Shown: positions 8,518 to 16,103 of the stretch, one piece after another
Position numbering within the stretch: position 1 is the stretch's first letter
Layout: each line of letters starts with the position of its first letter
Assembly: GCA_017481825.1 (NCBI GenBank)
Contig: JAFUOR010000129.1
Span: 1 to 38,862 of the forward strand
DNA length: 38,862 nt
From: Clostridia bacterium
GTDB taxonomy: Bacteria; Bacillota; Clostridia; Christensenellales; Aristaeellaceae
Reading direction: 5' to 3'
The notes under the pieces: generated by a model
Told to the model about the DNA's origin: nothing
The model's database searches: none
Seen by the model: only the letters and a program-made list of their open reading frames with translations
Translations under genes and position numbers: made by a program

Positions 8518-8944
8518 ATGAACAAGTGCTTATTGATCGCCATTGTTTGCGCAATTGTTGTGTTGATCCGGCAAATTCCTGGGCGGTGTGGTTCCATCGG
8601 GTTATCATTCCTCAACAGCTTGTTCAACAGGTGCATGCGGCCAACCGTTTAAAACAGAATTTAACATTTTCTGTGGGCGGCAATATGCGAGAGCTGCTTT
8701 ATGACGCCTGAACGGGTGGAGATCATCATTCATACGCCTATCCGCCGCAAGAAAAAAAGTTTGATTACTCTTTGTCCTGTTATAAATTCAGCAGCAATGA
8801 GCTTGTGGGCGTTGTTTGGTCTCTATCCGGTACCGCGACGTGTTGGAAAAGCTTGATCCGAACCACATCAACATTCCCATAAAGATTCGCTGTACAAGCA
8901 GACCAGCTAAAGGCTGGCAGTTGAGCTCTGTTGAGCATCTGTAA
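8518..8944 (+). pseudogene. Decayed gene, possibly a small exported protein
   Basis: An ATG at 8518 with GAGGAG 7 bases upstream opens a 44-codon frame with a hydrophobic N-terminus (MNKCLLIAIVCAIVVLI). Coding-like sequence then seems to move to the next frame (FSVGGNMRELLYDA), crosses an in-frame TGA at 8709-8711, and continues as SYAYPPQEKKFDYSLSCYKF and SSNELVGVVWSLSG. It shifts again to end as EKLDPNHINIPIKI and GWQLSSVEHL with TAA at 8942-8944. A well-formed terminator follows. Two frameshifts and a stop suggest a dead gene of about 140 codons. Base composition is more AT-rich than its neighbours. The family is not recognised. Alternatively only the 44-residue membrane peptide is expressed. 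Confidence 0.5.
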
Positions 8945-8977
8945 CCCCTACAAAAATAAATGTCAAATGCATATCCG

Positions 8978-9015
8978 GCTTCTCCTTTCCGATAATGGAA
9001 GGGAGAAGCTTTTTT
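8978..9015 (+). terminator. Terminator after the decayed gene
   Basis: A 13-bp stem with one G-T wobble (8978-8990 with 8997-9009), 6-base loop and six T residues at 9010-9015. It ends transcription from the decayed gene and possibly the upstream amidase gene. Confidence 0.9.
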
Positions 9016-9065
9016 ATCTCTGAGGACAAGAGATGTTATCACCTGTATCTGGAGAATTCATATCG

Positions 9066-9094
9066 TTTTATCAGAGGTTACATATCTATACAAT
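9066..9094 (+). promoter_or_regulatory. Possible promoter of the XRE regulator gene
   Basis: TACAAT at 9089-9094 with a poor -35 (TTTTAT) 17 bases upstream, 43 bases before the start codon. Confidence 0.35.
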
Positions 9095-9136
9095 GATAGG
9101 GTAGGCTGCGTTGACAATGGAGCAGGAGGCATCAGC

Positions 9137-9529
9137 ATGCGCGACGGCAGGAATGGGTATTCCACCTTACCGGAAATTGACTTTCGGCCCATTGGCAAGG
9201 CAATCAAGCAGGCACGCGAGGCACGGGGCGTCACCCGTGAGCAACTGGCGGAGCAGCTTGATTACGCGCCCCGGCATATTCAGGCCATCGAAAACGAAGG
9301 ACAGCATCCCAGCTTTCAGCTGCTGGCTCATCTGGCCATGCTGTTTGACGTGTCGGTGGATCAGTTTCTATTCCCCACACGCCATCAGGAGGCTTCCCCC
9401 GCGCGCCGTCAGCTGGACATGCAGCTGGATGCGCTGGATGACCGGGAGCTGATGGTTGTGGAATCCACCGTGCTGGGACTGCTGCGCGCCAGACAATACG
9501 CCGTCAAAGACACACCCCAGAACAAGTAA
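9137..9529 (+). CDS. XRE family transcriptional regulator
   Basis: A 130-residue DNA-binding protein. Residues 16-72 are a Cro/CI-type helix-turn-helix (IGKAIKQAREARGVTREQLA followed by APRHIQAIENEGQHPSF). The C-terminal 50 residues are helical (RRQLDMQLDALDDRELMVVE) with no recognised effector domain, perhaps for dimerisation. The ATG has AGGAGG 8 bases upstream. The stop codon is 11 bases before the next gene's start, so it is probably cotranscribed with the metallo-beta-lactamase-fold gene and may control it; the target is not known. Confidence 0.8.
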   Translation: MRDGRNGYSTLPEIDFRPIGKAIKQAREARGVTREQLAEQLDYAPRHIQAIENEGQHPSFQLLAHLAMLFDVSVDQFLFPTRHQEASPARRQLDMQLDALDDRELMVVESTVLGLLRARQYAVKDTPQNK

Positions 9530-9540
9530 GAGGTATGAAT

Positions 9541-10404
9541 ATGATGAAGAAACTGCTTGCCCTTCTGCTTCTGCTGACCCTGCCGGTCATGGCCAGCGCC
9601 GAGGTTTACATCATCGCCGACGAAAGCGGTCTGCCCGCAGACTGGCCGCAGCAGGACATCCTGCGCATGACGGTGGTGGACACCAACCGTTCCGACGCGA
9701 TCCTGCTGCAGTGCGGCGGCGAAAACATGATGGTGGACGGCGGCTTCAACTCCCACTACAAGCGCGTGTTTGAAACCCTTGACCAGCGCGGCGTGACGGA
9801 GCTCAAGTACCTTTACAGCACCCACTGCGACGGCGATCATTCCGAGGGTCTGACCACCATCATCAACAGCGAGCTGTACAACCCCGGCGTGCTGCTCTCT
9901 CCCAACAGCAAGACCTACGACGATCCCGATGATCATCATGAGAAGCTCGTCCGGGCAGCCCAGCGGCACAATGTGCCCTATCAGCAGATCGACGACGGGG
10001 ATGTGTTCACCCTGGGCGAGGCAACCATCACGGTGATCCGCTGCCAGGAAAAGTGGGGCCAGAACGCCCGCAGCGCCGCCTGCCTGGTGGAGTACAAGGG
10101 CAGCCGCCTCCTGATGCTGGCAGATGTGAGCAACCGCGTACTGAACCACTTCCTCGAAACCCGCGACACTTCTCTTTTTGCGTGCGACGTGATGAAGGCG
10201 CCCCACCATGGCATTGACGGCGTGAACGACGCCTTCATGGCCGTCTCCAACCCCGAAGCCATCATCTGCACCAACAACACCAGCTACGACCACGACAAAA
10301 AGCTGGAGGAGGCCGGCGCCCTTTACAGCGGTGACGGCACCGTCATCTGCGAAACCGACGGCACCGACTGGTACATCTGGCAGCAGCCCAACTGGATCGA
10401 CTGA
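9541..10404 (+). CDS. Exported metallo-beta-lactamase-fold protein with altered metal motif
   Basis: A 287-residue protein with a signal peptide (residues 1-20, cleavage near ASA-EV) and a ComEC-type metallo-hydrolase domain. Supporting motifs are MMVDGG, LMLADVSN and KAPHHG. The usual HxHxDH zinc motif is H95-C-D97-G-D99-H100, so the second His is replaced by Asp. This could change metal preference or reduce activity. Start chosen at ATG 9541 (7 bases after AAGAGG); ATG 9535 is too close to it. It is the same length as its convergent paralogue at 10455-11318. Substrate is unknown; related stand-alone domains are usually called ComEC/Rec2-related hydrolases. Confidence 0.8.
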   Translation: MMKKLLALLLLLTLPVMASAEVYIIADESGLPADWPQQDILRMTVVDTNRSDAILLQCGGENMMVDGGFNSHYKRVFETLDQRGVTELKYLYSTHCDGDHSEGLTTIINSELYNPGVLLSPNSKTYDDPDDHHEKLVRAAQRHNVPYQQIDDGDVFTLGEATITVIRCQEKWGQNARSAACLVEYKGSRLLMLADVSNRVLNHFLETRDTSLFACDVMKAPHHGIDGVNDAFMAVSNPEAIICTNNTSYDHDKKLEEAGALYSGDGTVICETDGTDWYIWQQPNWID

Positions 10405-10416
10405 TGCTGATACAAC

Positions 10417-10456
10417 AAAGGCACGGCAGCCCAACGCATGGGTGCCGTGCCTTTTT
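10417..10456. terminator. Bidirectional terminator between the two paralogues
   Basis: A 12-bp plus 4-bp stem with a single bulged G, 5-base loop, A run on one side and T run on the other. The stop codon of the minus-strand paralogue lies inside its T run. Confidence 0.85.
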
Positions 10457-11318
10457 ATCGGTTTCTGCCCTGGGACTCATGCTGCACAACATACCAGTCG
10501 GCGCCGTCGGTTTCCAGGACGATCTCGCCTGCGCCGGAGAAGAGCAGCGGCAGCTCGCGGCTGTTGGCCTGACGCACCAGATCAGGGGCTTCATCGGTAT
10601 TGCTGGTGCACAGAATGAGCTCCGGGTTCACCGCCGTGAGGAACTCGGTGACCATGGCGTTTTCGCCGTGATGCGGCGCCTTGACAATCTCCGCCGTCAG
10701 CGTGCCCTCGGGCAGCGCCCTGAGGATCGCCTTCTGGGCATTGCCGGTGAGGTCTGCGCACAGAAGGATGCGGCTCTCGCCAAAGGTCACCAGCTGAATC
10801 GCGCTGCGGTCGTTGACCCCGGTGTATTCGGTATTGCGGTAAATGGTGATGGATGCGCCGCCCAGCTCAAACACATCGCCATCGCGCACCAGGCGGAAGG
10901 GGATACCGCTGTCCCAGGCAGCCTTCACCGCCTGCTGATGGTAGCTCCCATCGTTCCAGTCCGCCGAAAAGGGCGACATGAAGCGCTCTGGCCGATATCC
11001 CCAGAGCATCAGCTGGGTGAGGCCCTCAATGTGATCGTTGTGGGGATGGGTGTTGAGGAAGTACTTGAAGGCAGTCAGGCCGCGCTTGTCCAGATCGCTG
11101 CGCACGGCGCTGCTCCAGCTGGCGTCGCCGCCGTCAATGAGCACGGCCTCACCGCCGCATTCCAGCAGCATCGCATCCGAGCGGCCCGTTTCAAGGATGG
11201 TCACCCGCAGCAGCTCCCGCTCCGCCCAATCCGCGGGCGGCGCTGCATCCACATGAACCTCCGCCGCCGCGACGGATGGCCAAAGGCACAAAAGCAGAAC
11301 AAGCAGATACCGGCGCAT
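10455..11318 (-). CDS. Exported metallo-beta-lactamase-fold hydrolase (ComEC C-terminal type)
   Basis: A 287-residue protein with a signal peptide (MRRYLLVLLLCLWPSVAAAE, cleavage near AAA-EV). Its metallo-hydrolase domain has the full motif set: H91-P-H93-N-D95-H96 in NTHPHNDHIEG, VLIDGG, ILLCADLTGN and KAPHHGENAM. In ComEC the equivalent domain is thought to degrade a DNA strand during uptake, but stand-alone exported forms have no established substrate. Start chosen at ATG 11318, with AAAGGAGG 7 bases upstream. It lies 66 bases downstream of the orphan solute-binding protein gene on the same strand and may share its transcript. Confidence 0.82.
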   Translation of the reverse strand: MRRYLLVLLLCLWPSVAAAEVHVDAAPPADWAERELLRVTILETGRSDAMLLECGGEAVLIDGGDASWSSAVRSDLDKRGLTAFKYFLNTHPHNDHIEGLTQLMLWGYRPERFMSPFSADWNDGSYHQQAVKAAWDSGIPFRLVRDGDVFELGGASITIYRNTEYTGVNDRSAIQLVTFGESRILLCADLTGNAQKAILRALPEGTLTAEIVKAPHHGENAMVTEFLTAVNPELILCTSNTDEAPDLVRQANSRELPLLFSGAGEIVLETDGADWYVVQHESQGRNR

Positions 11319-11384
11319 GGCAGCGCCTCCTTTGATCATGATGCATGCAGGATTCGACGCGGATGCGGCTTTTCCCTGCGCGCC

Positions 11385-12749
11385 TCACTGATTCTCCATG
11401 ATCAGCATCGCCGCCATCCTGTCCACCTCCTGCAGGAACGCCTGGGCGGTCATCTGTCCCCGGGCAAAGCGCTCCTGCAGCTGGAGCAGGATACGTCCCT
11501 CCTCGCGGCTCACATCGAGGACGCCCGGCGTGCTGTAATAGAAGCCCGCCGCCATTTCCTGATAGGCCGCAAGCTCCTCAGCGGAGAACCGCCACATGTT
11601 TTCCGGCGCAGCCTGCTTGGTCAGCAGAGCCTGGCGGCGGCTCAGCTCATCCTCCAGCTCGTATCGGACGTCCAGCTCGAGCTCTTTGTTCTTCAGCTGC
11701 TCCTCCAGTGCGGCGATGCGCGCCTTTTGCGTGGAGATGGCGGATTCGTAGTCCTCGTTGCGCAGGGGCTGCGCGTCGGCGTAGAGCAGCAACGCCCACT
11801 CCTCCTCCAGCGTGTCCATCACATAGGCCAGCAGCGCAACAGCATCCTGCGCCATGCTGCTTCCGGCGTGGATGGCATACATGTCCAGCTGCGCCTCCAC
11901 CAGCGCGGGTTGGGAAGCGTCGATCCGTTGATAGAGGATGGGCGCACCGGTTTCATAAATGAAATAGTTGCCGCCGACCTCGGTGAACAGGCTGTACTGG
12001 GCGAAATCGCGATTCTGGGTCTCCGGCGTCATGGCCAGAAGATCCGGGGCGACGTATTCCGCATGATACAGCCGCTTGCCAATGACCTCCGCCCTTTCCA
12101 GAAGCGCCAGCAGCGCCGGATCGTTGAAGCGCAGCGGCTCGCCTGCACATTCCTTCTGCACCATCCAGCTCTCGATGATCAGATTGGTCAGCCACTCCAC
12201 GTAGCTGCCCTCGTGATAGAGTCCGGAAACCCAGTAGCTCAGCACATGGGTGGGAATATCGGGGTTTTCCTCCGCAATCACACACCAGTCCTCCAGGAAG
12301 TCCAGCAGCTCCACCATGGAGCTGGGCGCCTCTGCTATATCCAGTCCTGCGGCCTCCCATCCTGCCGGATTGGCACAGATGATGTACGTCCACATGATAT
12401 GGGGCAGCGCGTAGACCTTGCCATCCAACGTGCACTGCGCCTGAATGGAGGGCAGCAGCCGGTCAAAATGCGCCATGAGATCCTCATAGGGCGACAGGTC
12501 AAGGCAGTAGCCCTTCTCCATCAGCACTTTGGCGTCCACGGACGGGCTCATATAAAACACATCGTAGTCGAAGCCGCCGGCAACCAACGCGCCCGCCATC
12601 TCCTCCGCCGTGTCGTACCACACCGCATCGTCGTTCTTCACCTCCACCGGGGGATTTTCCACATACATCTGGAAGGTTTTCAGCGTCTCCGCTGAGGCGC
12701 TGGTCAGCAGCAGCATCGCTGCAAGGAGCACCGTAAGCATTCGTTTCAT
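11385..12749 (-). CDS. Orphan extracellular solute-binding protein
   Basis: A 454-residue exported protein. Residues 1-20 are a signal peptide ending SASA-ET; there is no lipobox cysteine. The body resembles type 1 carbohydrate-binding proteins of ABC importers (GKVYALPHIMWTYIICANPA, then SMVELLDFLEDW). Residues about 333-379 are a highly charged heptad-like helix (STQKARIAALEEQLKNKELE) unusual for the family. No permease or ATPase gene is adjacent. It could feed the importer at 14053-17741, act as a sensor, or serve with the neighbouring hydrolase. AAAGGAGGT precedes the ATG. The gene lies downstream of the AraC regulator gene but is separated from it by a terminator. Confidence 0.75.
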   Translation of the reverse strand: MKRMLTVLLAAMLLLTSASAETLKTFQMYVENPPVEVKNDDAVWYDTAEEMAGALVAGGFDYDVFYMSPSVDAKVLMEKGYCLDLSPYEDLMAHFDRLLPSIQAQCTLDGKVYALPHIMWTYIICANPAGWEAAGLDIAEAPSSMVELLDFLEDWCVIAEENPDIPTHVLSYWVSGLYHEGSYVEWLTNLIIESWMVQKECAGEPLRFNDPALLALLERAEVIGKRLYHAEYVAPDLLAMTPETQNRDFAQYSLFTEVGGNYFIYETGAPILYQRIDASQPALVEAQLDMYAIHAGSSMAQDAVALLAYVMDTLEEEWALLLYADAQPLRNEDYESAISTQKARIAALEEQLKNKELELDVRYELEDELSRRQALLTKQAAPENMWRFSAEELAAYQEMAAGFYYSTPGVLDVSREEGRILLQLQERFARGQMTAQAFLQEVDRMAAMLIMENQ

Positions 12750-12832
12750 GGGGATACCTCCTTTCGTTTTCACCCTGATGATGCAAAAGAGGCGCCCGAG
12801 GTTCCGTTTACACCTGTAACAAAATCAGGCGC

Positions 12833-12874
12833 AAAAAGCCCGCACACGCCGACTGAACCGGCTGCGCGGGCTTT
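12833..12874 (-). terminator. Terminator after the AraC regulator
   Basis: On the minus strand, a 9-bp outer stem AAAGCCCGC/GCGGGCTTT with further inner pairing, followed by TT. It lies 15 bases after the stop codon. Confidence 0.8.
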
Positions 12875-12888
12875 GCTGCATGTGCGCG

Positions 12889-13806
12889 TCAATCCTCCGG
12901 CAGCAGCCAGCCCTTCAGGGATAGAATCTCCTGATTGCTCGTGCTGCGGTACTGCTGGGGGCTGACGCCCATCACCTGCTGGAAGTTGCGGTTGAAGCTG
13001 GAGATAGAGTTGATTCCCACCATCTGCCCGATGGTCGTAACGGGCTTCTTGGTGGTCTTGAGCAGGATGCAGGCCTGACGAATGCGCACCTGCAAAACGT
13101 ATTTGAGCGGTGTGGTGTGCATGGAGGAAAGGAACAGGCGACGGAAGTGCGTCTCGCTCAGGTGACACAGGGACGCCAGTTTCTCCGTGCTGCAGGGCTC
13201 CATGTAGTGATCGTCGATATATTCCAGCGCGTGCTTGAGGGAGAAGACGCCGTGACTGGGCACTTCGCTCCTTGTTTCAGCATGCAGGGTGCGGCGCAGC
13301 TCCTCCGTCAGCAGATGGCTGTAAAGCGTGAAGAGGGGCAGATCCTCCTGCTGATCCCGAATAGCCTCCTCCAAAAGGCATTTGCACAGGAAGTGCAGAC
13401 GCGGATATTCTTCCGTAGTGAGCCTCAAATAGCTGCCGATCAGGCTGCTGATCCGCCCGCCCTGATCCGAAATGTGCAGCAACTGCCCCCGGCTGACCAT
13501 GTCCAGATCAAGGTAGAGATAATTCCAGTGGCTCCTGCAGCCCCTGGCGGAACAGGTCGTGTGCGGAATAAATCGGGGAATCAGGAAGATGTCGCCCGCC
13601 TGAAAGGGAATGGTCTTGTCCCCCTCAAAGCTGAGAAAGCCGTGATCCGAAAAGCAGTAACCGATCTCCAGATGATTGTGGAAGTGCAGCCTGTCGCTGA
13701 GCACATCGGATATCAGCCATTCGTCGCCGGAAAGGCAAAAGTAGGGCTTATCCGGCGCAAGCTCATAGATCCGGTTCTCGATAATCTTCTTTTTTGGGCG
13801 CGACAT
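12889..13806 (-). CDS. AraC family transcriptional regulator
   Basis: A 305-residue regulator. Residues about 15-115 form a cupin-type sensing domain (LHFHNHLEIGYCFSDHG, PFQAGDIFLIPRFIPHTT). Residues about 205-298 are the double helix-turn-helix AraC domain (LASLCHLSETHFRRLF and GINSISSFNRNFQQVMGVSP). Such proteins bind a sugar and activate uptake genes. It diverges from the sugar importer, with facing promoters in the 246-base gap, so it most likely controls that importer and perhaps itself. Start set at ATG 13806, with AAGGTGG upstream; an in-frame start at 13851 has no ribosome site. Confidence 0.88.
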   Translation of the reverse strand: MSRPKKKIIENRIYELAPDKPYFCLSGDEWLISDVLSDRLHFHNHLEIGYCFSDHGFLSFEGDKTIPFQAGDIFLIPRFIPHTTCSARGCRSHWNYLYLDLDMVSRGQLLHISDQGGRISSLIGSYLRLTTEEYPRLHFLCKCLLEEAIRDQQEDLPLFTLYSHLLTEELRRTLHAETRSEVPSHGVFSLKHALEYIDDHYMEPCSTEKLASLCHLSETHFRRLFLSSMHTTPLKYVLQVRIRQACILLKTTKKPVTTIGQMVGINSISSFNRNFQQVMGVSPQQYRSTSNQEILSLKGWLLPED

Positions 13807-13867
13807 GTTCGACCACCTTCCCCCATGCAATCGGGCAAACTGCACAGTCAAAATACGTTTCCTGGTC

Positions 13868-13895
13868 AGTATACCACCAAATTTTCAATTTTCAA
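13868..13895 (-). promoter_or_regulatory. Promoter of the AraC regulator gene
   Basis: Minus strand TTGAAA (13890-13895), 16-base spacer and TATACT (13868-13873). A second TTGAAA lies inside the spacer. Confidence 0.65.
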
Positions 13896-13951
13896 GCCCC
13901 TGTTTTGTACAATTTATGGTCGAAATTGAGCGGGATATAGTTGAATTGCTG

Positions 13952-13980
13952 TTGAAATTTTACCTGGATTGCGCTATAAT
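13952..13980 (+). promoter_or_regulatory. Promoter of the sugar importer operon
   Basis: TTGAAA (13952-13957), 17-base spacer and perfect TATAAT (13975-13980), 72 bases before the first permease start. A TTGAA repeat just upstream (13941-13945) and the matching repeats at the divergent promoter are candidate AraC half-sites. Confidence 0.8.
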
Positions 13981-14052
13981 CAATTTACAGCACCGATAAG
14001 ATGCAACACACAAGAATTGCACAAAACGATGATTTTTTAGGAGGGGTTTGTT

Positions 14053-15000
14053 GTGTCCAGCAAGACCACCATGATCCCAAGAAGCCGTGGGCGGCGTTGG
14101 GCCGCTTACTTCCGCAACAACTGGCAGCTGTATCTGCTGATCCTGGTGCCGATCATCTTCGTCATCATCTTCAAGTACGCAGCTTATCCCGGCCTGCGCA
14201 TGGCCTTCATGAATTACAAGCCAGCCAAGGGCTATGAAGGCAGCGCCTGGGTCGGCTGGGAAACCTTTGAGAAGATCTTCCGCGACAAGGATTTCCACCG
14301 CGCGCTGCGCAACTCCCTTGCCTTCAACTTCCTGGACCTGCTGGTAGGCTTCCCGGTGCCGATCATTCTGGCGCTGATGCTCAACGAGCTGCGCTTCCCG
14401 CGCTACAAGAAGCTTTCCCAGACGGTTCTGTACCTGCCCCACTTCCTGTCCTGGCCCATCATCGCCTCCGTGGCGCTGAACCTGTTTAAGCCTGAAACCG
14501 GTCTGATCAACATCCTGTTTATGAACATGGGATGGATAGAATCAGGCATACCCTTCCTGTCAGAGCCGACACACTGGGCGGTCACCTACCTGCTCATCGG
14601 CGTATGGCAGAACATGGGCTGGGGCTCGATCATTTACCTGGCAGCCATCACCGGCATCGACGCGGAGCTCTACGAGGCCGCCACCATTGACGGCGCGGGC
14701 CGCCTGCGCAAGATCTGGAGCGTGACACTGCCCTGCATCCGCGGTACGATGGTCACTTTGCTGATCATGAACCTGGGCCGCGTGATGGGCTCCAACTACG
14801 AGCGTCTGAGCGCCTTTGGCAACGTGGCCGTCAAGGAATACCAGTATCAGCTGGCGATCTACATCTACGAAAAAGGCCTGGCGGGTCTGAACTTCAGCCG
14901 CGCCACCGCCGTGGGTCTGTTCCAGTCCCTGGTGGGCCTGCTGCTGGTGCTGGGCTCCGACTGGGTGTCCAAGCGCCTGGGCGAGGACGGATTGCTGTAA
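14053..15000 (+). CDS. Sugar ABC transporter permease, LplB/YteP type
   Basis: A 315-residue inner-membrane permease with about six membrane helices, the first at LYLLILVPIIFVIIF. The cytoplasmic EAA loop that docks the ATPase is present (YEAATIDGAGRLRKIWSVTL). The long family-specific features (MAFMNYKPAKG, GWETFEKIF, SNYERLSAFGN) match the LplB/YteP group used for complex oligosaccharides such as rhamnogalacturonan fragments. Translation starts at GTG 14053, six bases after AGGAGGGG. It is the first gene of a three-gene importer operon. No ATP-binding subunit is encoded nearby, as is usual for this group, which relies on a shared MsmX/MsmK-type ATPase elsewhere in the genome. Confidence 0.9.
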   Translation: MSSKTTMIPRSRGRRWAAYFRNNWQLYLLILVPIIFVIIFKYAAYPGLRMAFMNYKPAKGYEGSAWVGWETFEKIFRDKDFHRALRNSLAFNFLDLLVGFPVPIILALMLNELRFPRYKKLSQTVLYLPHFLSWPIIASVALNLFKPETGLINILFMNMGWIESGIPFLSEPTHWAVTYLLIGVWQNMGWGSIIYLAAITGIDAELYEAATIDGAGRLRKIWSVTLPCIRGTMVTLLIMNLGRVMGSNYERLSAFGNVAVKEYQYQLAIYIYEKGLAGLNFSRATAVGLFQSLVGLLLVLGSDWVSKRLGEDGLL

Positions 15001-15018
15001 GAAAGGAGGATCTGCATC

Positions 15019-15945
15019 ATGTCGACTGTCGTTCGTGATATCAAGGCGTCGGAAAAAAAGAAGGAAAACATCTGGCACGGCATCAACCGCGTCCGTGTGA
15101 GCGATTTCGTGATTGCCTTCATCATCCTCCTGCTGAGCCTGACCTGTATCCTGCCTTTCATCCACGTGGCGGCAAAGAGTATCTCCTCCAACACGGCGGT
15201 GCTCTCCAAGTCCGTCTATCTGTGGCCCAAGGATATCAACTTTGAGGCCTATGCCTCCATCTTCCGCGATGGTCAGCTGACCCACTCCATGCTCTACACC
15301 ATTCTGGTAACAGTGCTGTTCACCATCATCGGCATGGTCGTGACCATCTGCGCAGCGTACCCGCTGGCCATCAAGGGCTTCAAGGGGCGCCCGGTGTTCG
15401 CCTTCATCCTCATGTTCACCATGTACTTCTCTGCAGGCCTCATCCCCGAGTACCTGCTGATGAACGATCTTCAGCTGCTGGATACGATGTGGGTGCTGGT
15501 TCTGCCGCTGGCCTTTTCGCCGTATAATATGCTGATCATGCGTTCGTTCCTGACCTCCACCATTCCGGACAGCCTCTACGAGGCGGCGAAGCTGGATGGC
15601 GCGAACCACTTCCAGACGCTGTTCAAGGTGGTGCTGCCCCTGTCCAAGCCCATCATCGCCACCCTGTCCCTGTTCTACGCCGTGGGCCGCTGGAATGCCT
15701 ACGCCGACGCAAAGTACTACATCACCACCAAGGCGCTGCAGCCCCTGCAGTACCTGCTTTCCAACATGGTGCTTTCCTCCGGTCAGGACGCCATCAGCCT
15801 GTCGGAAAACGCCGCCGTGGTCTCCACCCCCGAGGTGCTCCAGGCTGCAACCATCATGTTCGCCACGCTGCCCATCATCATGGTCTACCCCTTCGTGCAG
15901 AAGTACTTCGTCAAGGGCGCGATGATCGGCGCCGTCAAGGGATGA
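15019..15945 (+). CDS. Sugar ABC transporter permease, LplC/YtcP type
   Basis: A 308-residue MalG-like permease. Hydrophobic helices begin at FVIAFIILLLSLTCI; the EAA loop reads YEAAKLDGANHFQTLFKVVL. It pairs with the preceding permease to form the transmembrane channel. The start ATG lies 18 bases after the previous stop, with AAAGGAGG in between, so the two are translated from one mRNA. Length and motifs are typical of the LplC/YtcP group. Confidence 0.9.
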   Translation: MSTVVRDIKASEKKKENIWHGINRVRVSDFVIAFIILLLSLTCILPFIHVAAKSISSNTAVLSKSVYLWPKDINFEAYASIFRDGQLTHSMLYTILVTVLFTIIGMVVTICAAYPLAIKGFKGRPVFAFILMFTMYFSAGLIPEYLLMNDLQLLDTMWVLVLPLAFSPYNMLIMRSFLTSTIPDSLYEAAKLDGANHFQTLFKVVLPLSKPIIATLSLFYAVGRWNAYADAKYYITTKALQPLQYLLSNMVLSSGQDAISLSENAAVVSTPEVLQAATIMFATLPIIMVYPFVQKYFVKGAMIGAVKG

Positions 15946-16051
15946 CTTCTTCACTTCTTCCCGCCAATCCTGGCAGGCGTTTGAGTTGTCTCCCGCAGCT
16001 GCTTCTTGGCTGACGCAAAAAGGATGGACTGCTGCTCGTTCCTATTGGATT

Positions 16052-16075
16052 TCTGACGGAAGGCATCCGTCAAGA
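16052..16075 (+). repeat. Stem-loop between permease and binding-protein genes
   Basis: A perfect 7-bp stem (16054-16060 with 16066-16072) around a 5-base loop, extendable with one bulge. No T run follows, so it is not a terminator. It may stabilise the downstream part of the mRNA. Confidence 0.45.
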
Positions 16076-16103
16076 TCATAAAATTCTACAAGGAGGAACC
16101 CCT

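Noticed and set aside
10404..12695. 763-codon plus-strand frame opposite the hydrolase and binding-protein genes
   Set aside because: It crosses two well-supported minus-strand genes and a terminator, without a ribosome site.
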